DNA of 64,000 nucleotides from Rugalucina vietnamica (taxonomy: Eukaryota; Mollusca; Bivalvia; Lucinida; Lucinidae), in contig OZ024876.1 in assembly GCA_964017185.1 (NCBI GenBank), positions 29,971,778 to 30,035,777 of the forward strand. The letters run 5' to 3'. A program made the position numbers and the translations under genes. Each line of letters begins with the position of its first letter. The first letter of the stretch is position 1. The notes below the pieces were generated by a model. The model worked only from the letters and a program-made list of their open reading frames with translations, was not told the origin of the DNA and ran no database searches. Positions 51,999 to 63,445 of this stretch are shown here, one piece after another.

Positions 51999-52039
51999 AA
52001 TATGTAAATCCTTGCTCACACAGATACTGGGATGACTCA

Positions 52040-53430
52040 AGAACAGAGCTGTGAATGTTGTAAGCTACCAGCAATTTTACTAGCACTATCTTAAAAGCTA
52101 CCATACTTCAATTGAAGCTATGTTACGAGCTACCAACTAACCCTCTTAACCCATGTTTTAAGCTATCAGCAACTCTACTTAAGCCATGTTATTAACTATT
52201 TAGACCATTTATTAATAAGTTTGTTTTAAATAAATCCTCCATTTTCAAAAGCAAGTGATTCATAGCTCTCAAAAGAATTTCCGCCCTGGGTGTCGGTATA
52301 ATCCTTAAGCCATGTTACAATCTACAAGCATCTTAACTTAAGCCATGTTATAAGCTACAAGGAACTCCTCTTAAACCATGTTATAAGCTACAAGCAACTC
52401 TTCTTAAGCCATGTTATAAGCTTCAAGCAACTCCTGTTAAGCCATGTTATAAGCTACAAGCAACTCCTCTTAAACCATGTTATAAGCTACAAGCAACTCC
52501 TCTTAAACCATGTATATGCTAAAAGCAACTAATCTTAAACCATGTTATAAGCTACAAGCAACTTCTCTTAAATTGTTATAAGCTATAAGCAACTCCTCTT
52601 AAACCATGTTATAAGCTACAAACAACTCCTCTTAAGCCATGTTATAAGCTACCAGCCACTCCTCTTAAACCATGTTATAAGCTACAAGCAACTCCTCTTA
52701 AACCATGTTATAAACAACTCCTCTTAAACTATGTTATAAGCTACAAGCAACTCCTCTTTAACCATGTTATAAGCTACAAGCAACTCCTCTTCAGCCATGT
52801 TATAAGCTACAAGCAACTCTTCTTATGCCATGTTATAAGCTACAAACAACTCTTAAGCCATGATATAAGCTACCAGCAACTCTTCTTAAGCCATGTTATA
52901 AGCTACAAACAACTCTTAAGCCATGTTATAAGCTACCAGTAACTCCTCTTAAATCATGTTATAAGCTACCAACAACTTTACTTAAGCCATGTTATATGCT
53001 TCCAACAACTTCTATTAAGCCATGCTATAACTACCAGCAACTCTATTTAAGCCATGTTATGAGCTACCAGCAATTTTACTTAAACCTGCATTTCCAAGTA
53101 AGTTTAATGCTACCAACAACTATCTTAAGTCAACTTACAAAGCATCAATAACTCTGCATTAATCACCATATAAGCTACCAGTAAACCATATTATAAGCTC
53201 CAAGCAATTAATTAAACCATGCTATAAGCTACTGGCAACTCTTCTTAGCCTCATTATAAGCTACCAGCAACTTTACTTAAGCCAGCAACTCTTAAGGAAG
53301 TCGAGCGATCAGCTATCAGCAATCAGTAACTCAAGTTACTTCAGCCACATTATAATAAGATACCAGCAACTCTACTTAAGCTAGGTTATAAACTACCAGC
53401 AACTCTACTTAAACTAGGTTATAGACCACC
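52040..53430 (+). repeat. 1.4-kb minisatellite, 33-bp unit
   Basis: About 35-40 units of AAGCTACAAGCAACTCCTCT plus TAAACCATGTTAT, more diverged at both ends. Intronic position in the RRM-Tudor gene. Confidence 0.93.
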
Positions 53431-53553
53431 AAACGTTAAATACTTAAATCACATTACAGTAGTGCAATGAAAGGTAATACCCTTGTGCACAAGAAGTGCA
53501 CACATGAGTGCCCTTGTAAGTGCACCTATTACTATTAAACTTCACAAATAAGA

Positions 53554-53789
53554 TAAGCCGCATTGTGAGAAAAAGGGTTTATCGCCTATGCGAAAACAAA
53601 GGCGCAGAGCAGCTGTGCAGTAACTGCACAGCTGATCAGCCCCTTTGTTTTCGCTACACGGATAGTACAATACCTCTTCTTCCTAAATCCAGAATTTCAA
53701 GCTTCTAGTCTTTTTCTGAGAGTGCAGAGGCTGGTTTGTGTCGGACCTGGTTGGAAACCCCGAAGACCGGTTTTCTCGTGTTGCAGCTC
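53554..53789 (+). mobile_element. Family A MITE copy 42
   Basis: CTGTGCAG hairpin subtype; complete. Confidence 0.88.
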
Positions 53790-54025
53790 AAATGCTCTTC
53801 ATCATGCACACCAGGTATTACCTTTTTTTCTTAGCACAACTCAGGTTATAAGATTTAAGTACTACTCAAGCTAGTATAGGTATTCAGCAACTCTACATGA
53901 GCAATGTAATACTAGCAATAATACACAAGCTTTGTAATGTTACACACTACTAGCAACGCTATTTAAGTTAAGCGAAAAAAGATGCATAACAATCCCAGCT
54001 ATTTCTTTATGTTTATACAATAAAT

Positions 54026-54260
54026 GAGCCTGTGCATGAGAAAACCAACAATTTGCATATGCGAAAACAAAGACGCAGATCAGCTTCGCGGTAACCGCGA
54101 AGCTGATCAGCGCCTTTGTTTTCGCTACTCGGATAGTACAATTCCTCTACTTTCTAAATCCAAAATTTCAAGCTTGTAGCTGTCTTCTGTAGCTGTACAG
54201 GCCGGTTTGTGTCAGACCTGGTTGAAATCCCAAATTGTTGGTTTTGTCACGCACAGGCTC
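54026..54260 (+). mobile_element. Family A MITE copy 43, near-consensus
   Basis: 235 bp, AAAT on both sides, perfect hairpin; the exemplar of the CTGTGCATGAG-ended subfamily. Confidence 0.92.
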
Positions 54261-54424
54261 AAATTCCTGAGGCTGCAGAATTAAGAAATCAAAGATGGAC
54301 CAAGAGAATCTAGTAGATCAAACAGGGGCTATAGCAAGTCCGTTTAATACAACAAAACAGTGCATTTCCATTACAAAAAGTCAACAAAGATGGTCTTACC
54401 CTCCTAGCCGGCTATGAAATAAAA

Positions 54425-55362
54425 CCAGAGGACCAATGGTCTTGTAAACGCTCACCTAAGATCTACAATAACCTCGAATACATGTTCTTGTGCATAGTTT
54501 TGAGTCAACCTTGGGCAGAGAACATACACAAATATTCTGTCCATTTGTCCATTTTCTATGTTTTCCCATTAAATGCCATTTAACCAATTTTCCCCATTCA
54601 AATGCATAGGCAACCTCAGTTGACCTTGCCATAAAACAAATCAAGGACAACACAAGATCATAAATTTGATAAATTTAAAAGAGCTCTATTCCTTGATGGT
54701 TTATGCCAAGTTTCAAAGTCATAGGCCTCCTGGCTTTCGAGGAGGAAATTTTAAAGAAAATCCCTATTTGTAGTCATGTGACCTGGATCATTTGTATAAA
54801 CATTCATTCTCCCTTTGCAAGGTGGCTACATATGAACTTTGGTTTTCAAATTTGATTGGCCAAGGGGTTTCAAAGATGTTTAAATGTCACAGAAATATGC
54901 ATGTACATGTATTTAGCCCTGAAGCAGAGGCAATTTGTTTTTTCATAAACATTAATTTTCTGTCTATTTGCATATTTCTGATCATTCAAATGTATAGGCG
55001 ACCTAAGTTGACTTTGCTATAAAATAGGTCAAGGTCATCCCAGGGTCATGATTTATATAACTCTTGTACAGCTTATTCCTCCATGTTTCATGCCAAGTTT
55101 CAAAATCATAAGCCTTCTGGTTCTGGAGAAGATTTTTAAAGGTTTTTGCTATTTATAGCCCTAGCGGCCATCTTGGTCATGTGACCTGATCCATTTATAT
55201 AAACTTTAGTTCCTCCTTCCTCAGAATCCTCCACATGAAGTTTGGCTTTGATTGGCCAAGCCGTTTCAGAGAAGATGTTTGAAAAGTATGACCGACAACG
55301 ACGGACACCAGAGCATGCCTATCACGTAAGCTCACCTATGAGCCTTCCACTCAGGTGGGCTA
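54425..55362 (-). mobile_element. Family D element 2
   Basis: Bounded by AGAGGACCAATGGTCTTG...GCTCACCTAAG and GTAAGCTCACCTATGAGCC...CAGGTGGGCTAG. Two units with GGCCATCTTGGTCATGTGAC and TGACCTTG-type motifs. Confidence 0.75.
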
Positions 55363-55602
55363 GAAATGACCATTCTTCCACAACAGTTAAACAGTTAAAA
55401 AAAATATGTTGTGTTGTCAGTATGTCTGTCTTTTAAACCTTAGGTTATAAAATCGGACATTTTCACAAATGTATTATAAATTAATGCACCTTTGTTTAAA
55501 TGCTGAAAATATTATCCCTCAGGACTTGCAAATAAATGAGTGCGCATATGAAAAAATTGTTTACAAATTTTGTAAGTCTCAAGGGATTTGTTTTTGTATA
55601 TT
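55363..55602. other. No recognised feature
   Basis: AT-rich spacer. Confidence 0.4.
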
Positions 55603-55828
55603 GAGCCGCCTCATGGGAAAACAACAATCTGCATAGGCGAAAACAAAGAAGCAGATCAGCTTCGCGGTAACCGCGAAGCTGATCAGCGCCTTTGTTTTCG
55701 CTACTCGGATAGTACAATTCCTCCTCTACTTAACTCCAAAATTTCAAGCCTGCTTCTGTGACTGTACAGGCCAGTTTGTGTCCGACCTGTTCGGAAACCA
55801 CATTGTTGGTTTTCCCACGAGGCGGCTC
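55603..55828 (+). mobile_element. Family A MITE copy 44
   Basis: Perfect hairpin; short internal deletion after TTTCAAGCC. Confidence 0.88.
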
Positions 55829-56173
55829 ATATGTACTCATCTATTTACCTATATGCACCCCACCCCTCCCCCTGGAAATATTTCCTGTATTTTTTAAATA
55901 ATGGTAGATTATCTTTATTTCATTCAATCTCAACATGAAGATAACAATTCAGATAACCAAAATTTTTTTAGCAATCCCCAGAATCTTAACATTAATGAGT
56001 AGAAGAAATTTAAGTCTCAGCTGAGATTATCATTAAACAAAGCCTTATAACCTTTTAAGACTTTGGTTTCTATCAATGTAAGACTATAAGCAACTAACAT
56101 GAGTTTGTTAATAAGATCTATGCTGTGTCACGGGTCACCATATACCACCACAAGGTTTGCCGAGTACATCTCA
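55829..56173. other. No recognised feature
   Basis: Intronic; a short palindrome TCTCAGCTGAGA near 56,013. Confidence 0.4.
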
Positions 56174-56411
56174 AAAACATGTCCCAGTAATGTATACCCC
56201 TTGAACCCCACTTTTATATAGCAAAACTGGAGTATGCAGGGGTGTACCTATTTTTCTTATTTTTGCTCCAAAACATAAAATGTGGGTACTAACGTGTACC
56301 CACAATCTATGTTTTGAGCAAAAATAAGAAAAATATTTTTTTTTTTTCGATGAAATTTTCAATTTTTACAGCTAAAAAAAATCTCTGTATAATGCATGGG
56401 CAAGTTTTCGT
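56174..56411 (-). mobile_element. Family B MITE copy 8
   Basis: Nearly full; the centre of the palindrome is deleted (TACTAACGTGTA). Confidence 0.8.
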
Positions 56412-56617
56412 AAAGCGTGTCATACCGTGATACAAGGGACAAAATTTTCAAAATTTATCAAACACATCAGATCACAAGATCAGGGTTAGTGACAAAAGTT
56501 AGACATGAGGTTGAGCGATGTCAGTAGAATTTTATAAAACATGTGCCATTGTTTTCAAATTTCCACATGTGTGATAGTTTTACTAACACCATCTAATACC
56601 CAACAAATACTACTTAC

Positions 56618-57018
56618 ATCAACAAGGACTTGTCCCCAGAAAAAGTAGCCATTCTCTTCGACATGGGTGACATGCACGGTCATCTGCGAGTTTGGTGGCT
56701 GCATGAAGTCCTGCTCTCCGTGCAGTTTGCTGGTAATCATGGCGTACGACTTCAGAATGTGTGTCAGCCTCATGTTTGTTTTCCTGTGGTCCTCTTGCAT
56801 GGTGTGTCTCGGTCGGTCAAAGTTGGATCCCTCAAAGTCAGATTGTGCATAGCTTCCTTCAGACCGGTAACCGTAGAAACCTCCTTCTGACTGGTAACCA
56901 TCTGACTGGTAACCAGTCATGTGACCTCTGTCGGTATGGTAACCTTGGTCAGTCATGTGACCTCTATGGGGCAAGTGATCTCCATGGGTATCAGGCATGT
57001 AGGCAGAAGCATAGGAAG
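56618..57018 (-). CDS. Tudor gene exon 4 seen: low-complexity region and start of extended Tudor fold
   Basis: 401 nt between CATTTAG and GTAAGTAG on the minus strand. The first half is rich in Tyr, Gly, His, Ser and Asp, with short repeats of the type GHMTDQGYHTDRGHMTG and GYQSDGYQSEGGFYGY. Such a region is often disordered and suited to condensate formation (inference). The second half reads MTVHVTHVEENGYFFWGQ, the typical N-terminal SN-like strand of an extended Tudor domain. It ends in phase 0 after Val-Asp. Confidence 0.88.
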
Positions 57019-57119
57019 CTAAATGTGATAAAACAGAAAGCATCAGATTAACATGAAAATTTTTTTATTTCATTTTATTTTTCTACTCAGCCTGTGAAGT
57101 GACATTTTAGCTTATAAAT

Positions 57120-57353
57120 GAGTCGCTGCATCAAAAAACCAGGAATCTACATAGGCGAAAACAAACACACACATCAGCTGTGCAGTAACTGCACAGCTGA
57201 TCAGCGTCTTTGTTTTCACTACACAGATAGTACAAACCATCTTCTTCCTAAATTCAAAATTTCAAGCTTTTAGACTGCTCCTGTGACTGTACAGCCTAGT
57301 TCATGTCAGACCTGGTCAGAACCCCAAATTGCTGGTTTTCTCATGCAGCGGCT
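57120..57353 (+). mobile_element. Family A MITE copy 45
   Basis: 101 bp upstream of Tudor exon 4; CTGTGCAGTAACTGCACAG hairpin. Confidence 0.88.
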
Positions 57354-57684
57354 AAAACACTAAAATAAAATAACAAAGGCAATGGAAACCTCAGGTTTTA
57401 CTTACCAAAACCTATTAATCCAGGCCAAAACCAGTCATTTATCCTACTGGTAAATGCTAAAATGCCAATAATAACTGACATTTGAGCACTATTGAGCAGC
57501 ATAAATGTCATGCTCTGATGAGTTAGCTTGGAAAAGGATCTAAAACCTTGTTTAATGGGTGTCCACATACTAGTTTAATTATGTTTCCTTTTAGCTTAAT
57601 GGGTAAATTATTAACTTTCTTCCATTTGACAATGAAAACTCTGTTTGTTTGTTTGTTTTTATGTTTTTTGGGGTTTTTTTTAAT
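57354..57684. other. Unassigned intronic sequence
   Basis: CAGTCATTTATCCTACTGGT...AATGCCAA resembles one arm of the palindrome at 62,031-62,086. Confidence 0.4.
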
Positions 57685-57873
57685 TCAGTTTTACATCCCT
57701 TTCAAGATTATTTCAGCTCATATGAGACGGGCCAATCAGTAGGTGGGCGAAAACGGGAGAACCCAGAGAAAAACCACCTGGCACACCCACAAGCAGAACT
57801 TGGCTTGTCTCACATGTGGACAGTGCGGGGCTCGAACCCACACCAGACACAGTGGTGAGATGATCGGGAAAAA
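57685..57873 (-). mobile_element. SINE, same family as 30,411
   Basis: Shares GCTCATATGAGACGGGCCAA and GGCTTGTCTCACATGTG; the B-box region is read as CGGGGCTCGAACCCACA. The head is truncated. Confidence 0.75.
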
Positions 57874-57930
57874 AAAACTCTGTTGTAAACTCGAAGAGAG
57901 ATAAAAGTTTTCATCACATGACCCCAATTC

Positions 57931-58058
57931 TATACAGTAAAACTAGATAAAGGGATATACATGTACAATTTTTCTTATTTTTGTTTCAAAACATAGATTG
58001 TGGATACTCGTTACAACCGCCTCGGCGAGGAAGTTCTAATGTGAACCCACTATCAACG
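57931..58058 (-). mobile_element. Family B MITE fragment 9
   Basis: Side arm and half of the central palindrome. Confidence 0.6.
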
Positions 58059-58069
58059 AATGCTCTAAG

Positions 58070-58520
58070 AAGAGAGCAGAAATGAAATTTTAGCATAAAT
58101 CAAGGACCATAACTGTACTAATTTCATGAAATTTACCCAACTTCGATCCCAAAACTCTCCTCCCTAATTTGAACTACAATACAAAGTTTGAAGCAAAATG
58201 TTCAATAAATGCTTAAGATAGAGAGTGGAAACAAAATTTTGTCAAAAATCAAGGGCCATAACTCTGCACTAATCTGACAAGGAATTTACCCATTTACAAT
58301 CTTAAACCACTCCTTCCTAATCAATCAATGCTCAAGATAGAGCGGAGACAAAATTTAAACATAAATCAAGCACCATAACTCTGTACGTATTTGATAAAAT
58401 TTAACCATCATCAATCCCAAACCACTCCTTCCTGATATGAACTCATGCAAAGTTGGAAGAAAACTGGTCAATAAATGCTCAAGATAGAGCCTGGAAACAA
58501 ACAGATGAATGCATGGACGG
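58070..58520 (+). repeat. Tandem repeat, about 130-150-bp unit, three copies
   Basis: Each unit contains CATAAATCAAGG(A/G)CCATAACT, then CCCAAACCACTCCTTCCT-like and AAATGCTCAAGATAGAG sequence. Confidence 0.8.
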
Positions 58521-60305
58521 ACCAACATTTTGGGTAAAGGGGGTAGTTTCATGTCCAATATTAAGGGCTTCTGTCCGATCATCAGGGGCTTCTGTCCAAG
58601 TTTTATGTGGTAAAACAATTGTCCATGTATAATGTAGTTCTGTCCAATGATTTTAAGCGGTAAAATGCAACAAATCTGGTTCACAATACTAGGTCCAAAC
58701 CCCTCTGAACTATACGGGGTGGGGATGGGGGTAAAATGTAACAGATCTAGCTCATAATATGAAAAGTCAAAACCCCGCTGTACTATAGGGACATAAAGTG
58801 TCCATAGGATTACGTGCTAAGATAAAAATAGGTTTATTCTGTTTGGGTTACCCTCTTTATACCATACACAAGTTTTAAATAGGTATTAGGGGCTAGTAGC
58901 CCCAAAAGAGCACATTAAAAGAATCTATGATGGGGTTGAGGCTGAGACAAGGAAATCTCAGGCAAGTTTTCAGATTATTCAAGTCTCACCCATTACTTAA
59001 ACCATTTGACTCTCAATAGGCTTCAAATGCTCTTCAGGCAGCCATTTTGTTTTTACATGAAACAATATGCAAACAAGTTGGCTTCTTTAAAAAGAAACCA
59101 ATGAAAAGGTCAGCAGCCGTTTGTTATAAGAGATTCCTTTTCCTCTAGCTTTCAGTGTTGTTGATTCTCTGGTTTGTCATTAATTTCGATTCTCATACGT
59201 TTCAGTTTCGTTTCCTATACATAAATGTCGTTTCTTGTTATGGACGCTCAAGACCAGTGTATGTATCTGTCACTCAAGGCATTGACCAAAATTTCTGATG
59301 TTATGGAATCATAGCCAGTATTAAAGGGAACACGATTACAATCAATGTGTCGATGTGTAGAAAACCATTTTGCAGTGCAGTCAATTTGTAACAGAGTTCT
59401 GAATTTTGACCTGCAGCCACACTACCAGAAACAGACCAATGGGACCGATGTGATGGACTAAAAGTCAGCCATATAGAGTTCCTTTAGTTTCTGTACACCT
59501 CGTCAGGGTATCTACGATCTAAACCTAGATGCGCTATGATAAGCAGTCACCACGATCGAGACTGCTTGCTAGATTTTACCGCTATTTGACGGGGAGTGTC
59601 AACAATGGATAAATTTAACTGATTGCGGTTAACTGTCTAGTCAGTATAGACGGGTTCACTAGTTTTTATTAAGCGCTTTATGTGACAAAACGCGTAATTG
59701 AGAGAGATCAGTCGATCATGGGTAAAGTTTTCTTCATATTCAAAGTAAACACTGTGGAAAAGGTCCTGAGGGACCTTTTCCAATAAACCAGTGAAAAAAA
59801 TAAAAAGAATTTTGTGTATATGCACTCACCTTATAAAAATATTTAATCAGCATTTTGTGTTGTGAATAAAATTCTAAACAAAATTTAATTCTGAGTTTTT
59901 TATCAAAGCAACAGACTACAATTACTCGTGTAAACTTCCTGAAATTAACACCTAGAAGTTTATTTTTGTCACTGACAAGTAGTTGGCACCCAGCTTATCA
60001 CTTCCTTATTGGGTAATACACATAGAGATGTGCATTTCTATTGGTTAAAATACAGAAATGATTGACATTTTGAGACAGCTAAAACCTACTAGAACTGAGA
60101 CAGAAATATCTCGTACAGGCACACACTGGGATATGCTTGTCTGATAGGTGAGAAAAACATGTCCTTGACCATTATTTTACCACCTTAACCCAAGGCATTG
60201 GTGAGCGCAGATGGACAGACACTCGAACACATTTTTTTTTTCACTGAGGATATAACATAAATTTTACCATTATTTTACCACCTTAACATGGATGTTGGCG
60301 TGCAG
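58521..60305. other. Unassigned intronic sequence
   Basis: Only a 26-nt hairpin GGAAAAGGTCC-TGAG-GGACCTTTTCC (59,757-59,782) and a short duplicated motif (GTAAAATG(C/T)AACA) near 58,670 and 58,733 were seen. A 62-codon minus frame at 59,637-59,825 is not supported. Confidence 0.4.
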
Positions 60306-60400
60306 GACCCAGTTGTTCAAAGCATCGTTAGCTTAACGATATCGTTAAGACTTAACGAAACGTTAACTAACGACGTCGTTAGTTTTGAACAACTGGGCCC
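60306..60400 (+). mobile_element. Small palindromic MITE, CCCAGTTGTTCAAA type
   Basis: Ends ACCCAGTTGTTCAAA and TTTTGAACAACTGGGC are inverted; the interior is repeated TTAACGA/TCGTTAA palindromes. Confidence 0.8.
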
Positions 60401-60449
60401 AGATGTATAGACAGACGAACACAATTATTTTTGTGGAGGGTATAACATA

Positions 60450-60560
60450 ATACCCCACACTTTTTTAAGTGGTGGGGTATAAAAACATAAAAAAAAAATG
60501 AAATTTATCCATTTTTACGGCTGAAAAAATCTGTATATTGCACGGGTAAGTTTTTGTGAT
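60450..60560 (-). mobile_element. Family B MITE fragment 10
   Basis: Starts with an ATACCCCACAC...GTGGGGTAT hairpin, then the TACGGCTGAAAAAATCTGTA arm and right terminus. Confidence 0.55.
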
Positions 60561-60695
60561 GGTGATACAGTATAGCTTGCCAACCACGGACTGCACAGAC
60601 CAGTTATCTCAACAATGCTATAGCAGATATTTCACTTCTAGAAGATTTCTACTGAGAAAGCTGACATATATTAAGGTGCAAAATAATATACTTAC

Positions 60696-60734
60696 ATTTG
60701 TCTAAAGAGACTCGTCTCCCTGCGTCCCCTTGAG
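60696..60734 (-). CDS. Tudor gene exon 3 seen: 39-nt linker exon
   Basis: A microexon between ATTACAG and GTAAGTAT on the minus strand. Joined in phase it reads QGDAGRRVSLDK, a basic linker after the RRM, with no stop; another frame has an internal TAG. It was accepted because both splice sites are strong and its phases (2 nt in, 1 nt out) fit its neighbours exactly. A family A MITE begins 44 nt upstream in the transcript sense. Confidence 0.65.
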
Positions 60735-60777
60735 CTGTAATTATAGTAAAACATGGGATAGACCACAAGGCAGAAAT

Positions 60778-60933
60778 GAGCGGCAACACAAGAAAACCTG
60801 TCTTCGGGGTTTCCAACTAGGAAGAAGAGGAATTGCACTATCTGTGTAGCGAAAACAAAGGCAGTTACTGCAAAGCTAATCTGCGCCTTTGTTTTCGTAC
60901 AGGCAAAAATCTGGTTTTCTCATGACGTGGCTC
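60778..60933 (-). mobile_element. Family A MITE copy 46, next to Tudor exon 3
   Basis: AAAT on both sides; internally deleted; 44 nt from the 39-nt exon. Confidence 0.8.
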
Positions 60934-61171
60934 AAATTGCTAAATGCCATGCCACTCATAGGTGTTTTTTATTATCAAATACCAGCATAATGCCCACCAT
61001 AGATAGCTGCCATTAAGTTGGGACATTCAGAAATCATCATAGTGCTTCTTTTTGTTAGGTTTAATCGAAGTCATTCACCAGTATTAAATGTCCATCTTTT
61101 CACCACTAACCGACAACTAGTATACGAAAGCACCACTCCCAGAACTCAAACCTGTAACTTTCCAATAATGA
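60934..61171. other. No recognised feature
   Basis: Intronic. Confidence 0.4.
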
Positions 61172-61387
61172 GATATATTTGTTTGTTTGTATTAAGGTTT
61201 AACATCCCCGTCAACTATTTATCAGTCATATCGGGATGGAGCCATCACTTCCTGAGATAAAACCAGTACTCTGTGGAGTTATTGTGCCTTGCTCAAAGAG
61301 AAAACAAGGTGCCACCACTGGGGATTGAACCCAGGACCTCTCGATTCGGAGGCAGATGCTCTACCACTACGCCAACGCCCTCGAGAT
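61172..61387 (-). mobile_element. tRNA-headed SINE, complete
   Basis: Minus strand: TGGCGTAGTGGTAGAGCATC (A box), GGGTTCAATCCCCAG (B box), then GAGCAAGGCACAATAAC, CATCCCGATATGACTGATAA and an ACAAACAAATA tail. It defines the family of the fragments at 13,563 and 49,701. Confidence 0.85.
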
Positions 61388-61468
61388 GCGCTATTGACAG
61401 CACTGGCCATTATCAAATAAGTTTTAAGTGTGAGAGGCAGTAATCAAGGTGTAAAATTAATGTGTGCA

Positions 61469-61900
61469 CTGATGAAAAACAAAGCGGATCAGCTGCTCAG
61501 TAACCTTGATGCTGATCTGAAATTGTTCACTACAAAGATGGTACATAAATCCCTGGCAACCCTGCATGGTGGAGTGAAGCCACAAGCCACCCTGCATGGT
61601 GTAGTGAAGCCACAAGCCACCCTGCATGGTGGAGTGAAGCCACAAGCCACCCTGCATGGTGGAGTGAAGCCACAAGCCACCCTGCATGGTGTAGTGAAGC
61701 CACAAGCCACCCTGCATGGTGGAGTGAAGCCACAAGCCACCCTGCATGGTAAAGTGAAGCCACAAGCCACCCTGCATGGTGGAGTGAAGCCACAAGCCAC
61801 CCTGCATGGTGGAGTGAAGCCACAAGCCATGTTAACCACAACAAGTGGCAATCAAATTTTAAGCTTCTAGTCATCTTCAACAGCTAAGATTGTGTGACCA
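61469..61900 (+). mobile_element. Family A MITE relic 47 carrying an expanded minisatellite
   Basis: Left: AAACAAAGCGGATCAGCTGC and a degenerate second arm. Right: AAGCTTCTAGTCATCTTC, as in the family. Between them lies a 30-bp array, so the array grew within the MITE. Confidence 0.6.
61558..61829 (+). repeat. 30-bp minisatellite, nine units
   Basis: ACCCTGCATGGTGGAGTGAA plus GCCACAAGCC, nearly identical units, with GGAG, GTAG and AAAG variants. Because 30 is a multiple of 3, all six frames stay open (for example ATLHGGVKPQ repeated); these are not taken as genes. Confidence 0.95.
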
Positions 61901-62030
61901 GGCACTGAGGTTATAAAACTTTTTTCATGCTCAACTCAGCTGAGCATGAAATTTCAATAGATCATTAATACTTAAATAGCCAAAATCAGTTGAAAATTCT
62001 AGCATAAATCCTAAAAGACAGTAATTTATC

Positions 62031-62086
62031 CTGCTGATAAATGTTAAAATGCCAACAATTGTTGGCATTTTAACATTTATCAGCAG
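62031..62086. repeat. 56-bp perfect palindrome
   Basis: CTGCTGATAAATGTTAAAAT...ATTTTAACATTTATCAGCAG, with no spacer or mismatch, centred on AATT at 62,057-62,060. It sits 74 bp beyond the donor of RRM exon 2. CTCAGCTGAGC-type sequences on both sides (61,935 and 62,105) may be outer arms of one element. Confidence 0.9.
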
Positions 62087-62159
62087 AATATATATAAATT
62101 TTAGTCTCAGCTGAGCTAAACTTGAAAGAAGTTTTCAATATTCAAGTCATTTCAATTAC

Positions 62160-62332
62160 CTCCAACAGTACAAGTTATTCTTGCAATAGGATCTGCTACA
62201 CTTGTCTTCTTGGTCGTGGTGGGCGTTACCATGCCAACTGTGAGTCTCCGCCCCTTCATTAAACTCTGGTCTAACTGTAGGATAGCGAGCTGGGCCTCCT
62301 GAAGGTTCTGTACAGTCACAAAGGCATAGGTG
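62160..62332 (-). CDS. Tudor gene exon 2 seen: second part of RRM
   Basis: 173 nt between CCTCAG and GTAATTG on the minus strand. It opens with TYAFVTVQNLQEAQLAI, an RNP1-type strand and second RRM helix, then QLDQSLMKGRRLTVGMV, the usual last strands of the fold. A Thr/Lys-rich tail follows. The exon ends in phase 1. RNP1 has Tyr and Phe at the positions that normally stack on RNA. I see no stop in the frame chosen, and the upstream exon supplies exactly the two bases needed. Confidence 0.88.
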
Positions 62333-62415
62333 CTGAGGAATAAAATCAATGAGTAATGGAGTGGTGGGGGGAGGGAGGGGGGAGTGCAGTGATACTGTGC
62401 AGTATCAGACACAAA

Positions 62416-62614
62416 TGTGCAGCAACGCAAGAAAACTGGTCTACGTGGTTTCCGACCAGGTTCCACACAAATTGACCATTACAGTCGCGGAAGTATGCTT
62501 GAAGCTTGAAATTCATCAACTACTATCTGAGTAGCGAAAACAAAGGCGCTGATCAGCTGTGCAGTATCTGCGCCTTTGCTTTCACATAGGTAAAATTCTG
62601 GTTTTCTCATGGCT
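62416..62614 (-). mobile_element. Family A MITE copy 48
   Basis: Diverged; hairpin reduced to CTGATCAGCTGTGCAGTATC. Confidence 0.75.
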
Positions 62615-63283
62615 CAGATGAGCCACAACGCACCTCTTGTGGAGGTAAGATGTTGACGTCACAAACCTGAATGAAAGTTGACGTCACGAAATTGTATTGG
62701 ACGTTAACTGGATTTTTGTGCACTCGGTCACTAGTTCTAAAAATGCCAAAAAAATTTCTGATTCTATAATATTTGACCATCATCTACTTTTATAGAAAAC
62801 AGAACACGACAATCATTATAACTGGGTTTTACAAACATTTTTATATTATTTTCTGTTTCATGAATTTAGCTTAGTTTTCTTTTCACTTGTATGACAGTCG
62901 CGAGACATACATTGTCTCATGACATTCAGTTTTAGTTTCTCGCCAGATAGTTGCAAGTTGTTTGCATGTTTTCTCAAGACTGTCACGGGACTGTCATACA
63001 ACATTGGTACGAGTGTCGCGAAACTGCCGCATTGTAAATTCGCCAAAATTTTGTGGCGAATGTCACCTAACTCGCATGAACGTCGTATGACAGTTGCACC
63101 AGTTTTGCGATGAGATTGCAAACATTTTGGCGAAAAAAATCACATAAAATTTTTAAACATGCTTAAAACCTTTGCAACTAGTTCACGACTAATTCGTGTC
63201 TAGTTTGCAACATATGAAAAGTCTGCTAAAGTTCTGCTACTAAATTCGCAAAACTAAATTCGCCTGCCAGTGAGATACTAGCT
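62615..63283. other. Unassigned intronic sequence with inverted motifs
   Basis: 62,632-62,850 is the partner of 6,640-6,850. 62,885-63,100 is rich in GTATGACAGTCGCGA and TCGCGA/TTCGCC motifs in both directions, suggestive of an eroded foldback element. Confidence 0.45.
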
Positions 63284-63403
63284 TTACAGGAATTTCACTG
63301 AAAAATCAAATAAAATTCGAAAACCCTGAGTCACCCCAAAATGAAAGTGGACTCTTCCAGATGATAACAATGGAGAAGTCCATTTGTGACTAATGTGTTA
63401 AAT
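63284..63403 (+). mobile_element. Family E fragment 5
   Basis: Only the right part from AATTTCACTGAAAAATC to GTGTTAA. Confidence 0.6.
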
Positions 63404-63445
63404 TGTAAGCCGGTGATGCTTTCATCCATGTTATCAATGTTATTT

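Noticed and set aside
56630..57051. Plus-strand ORFs over this interval
   Set aside because: Antisense shadows of Tudor exon 4, which has phase-matched splice sites and recognisable domain sequence on the minus strand.
61430..61880. Repeat-protein genes on either strand
   Set aside because: All six frames are open because the 30-bp unit is divisible by 3; no independent coding evidence.
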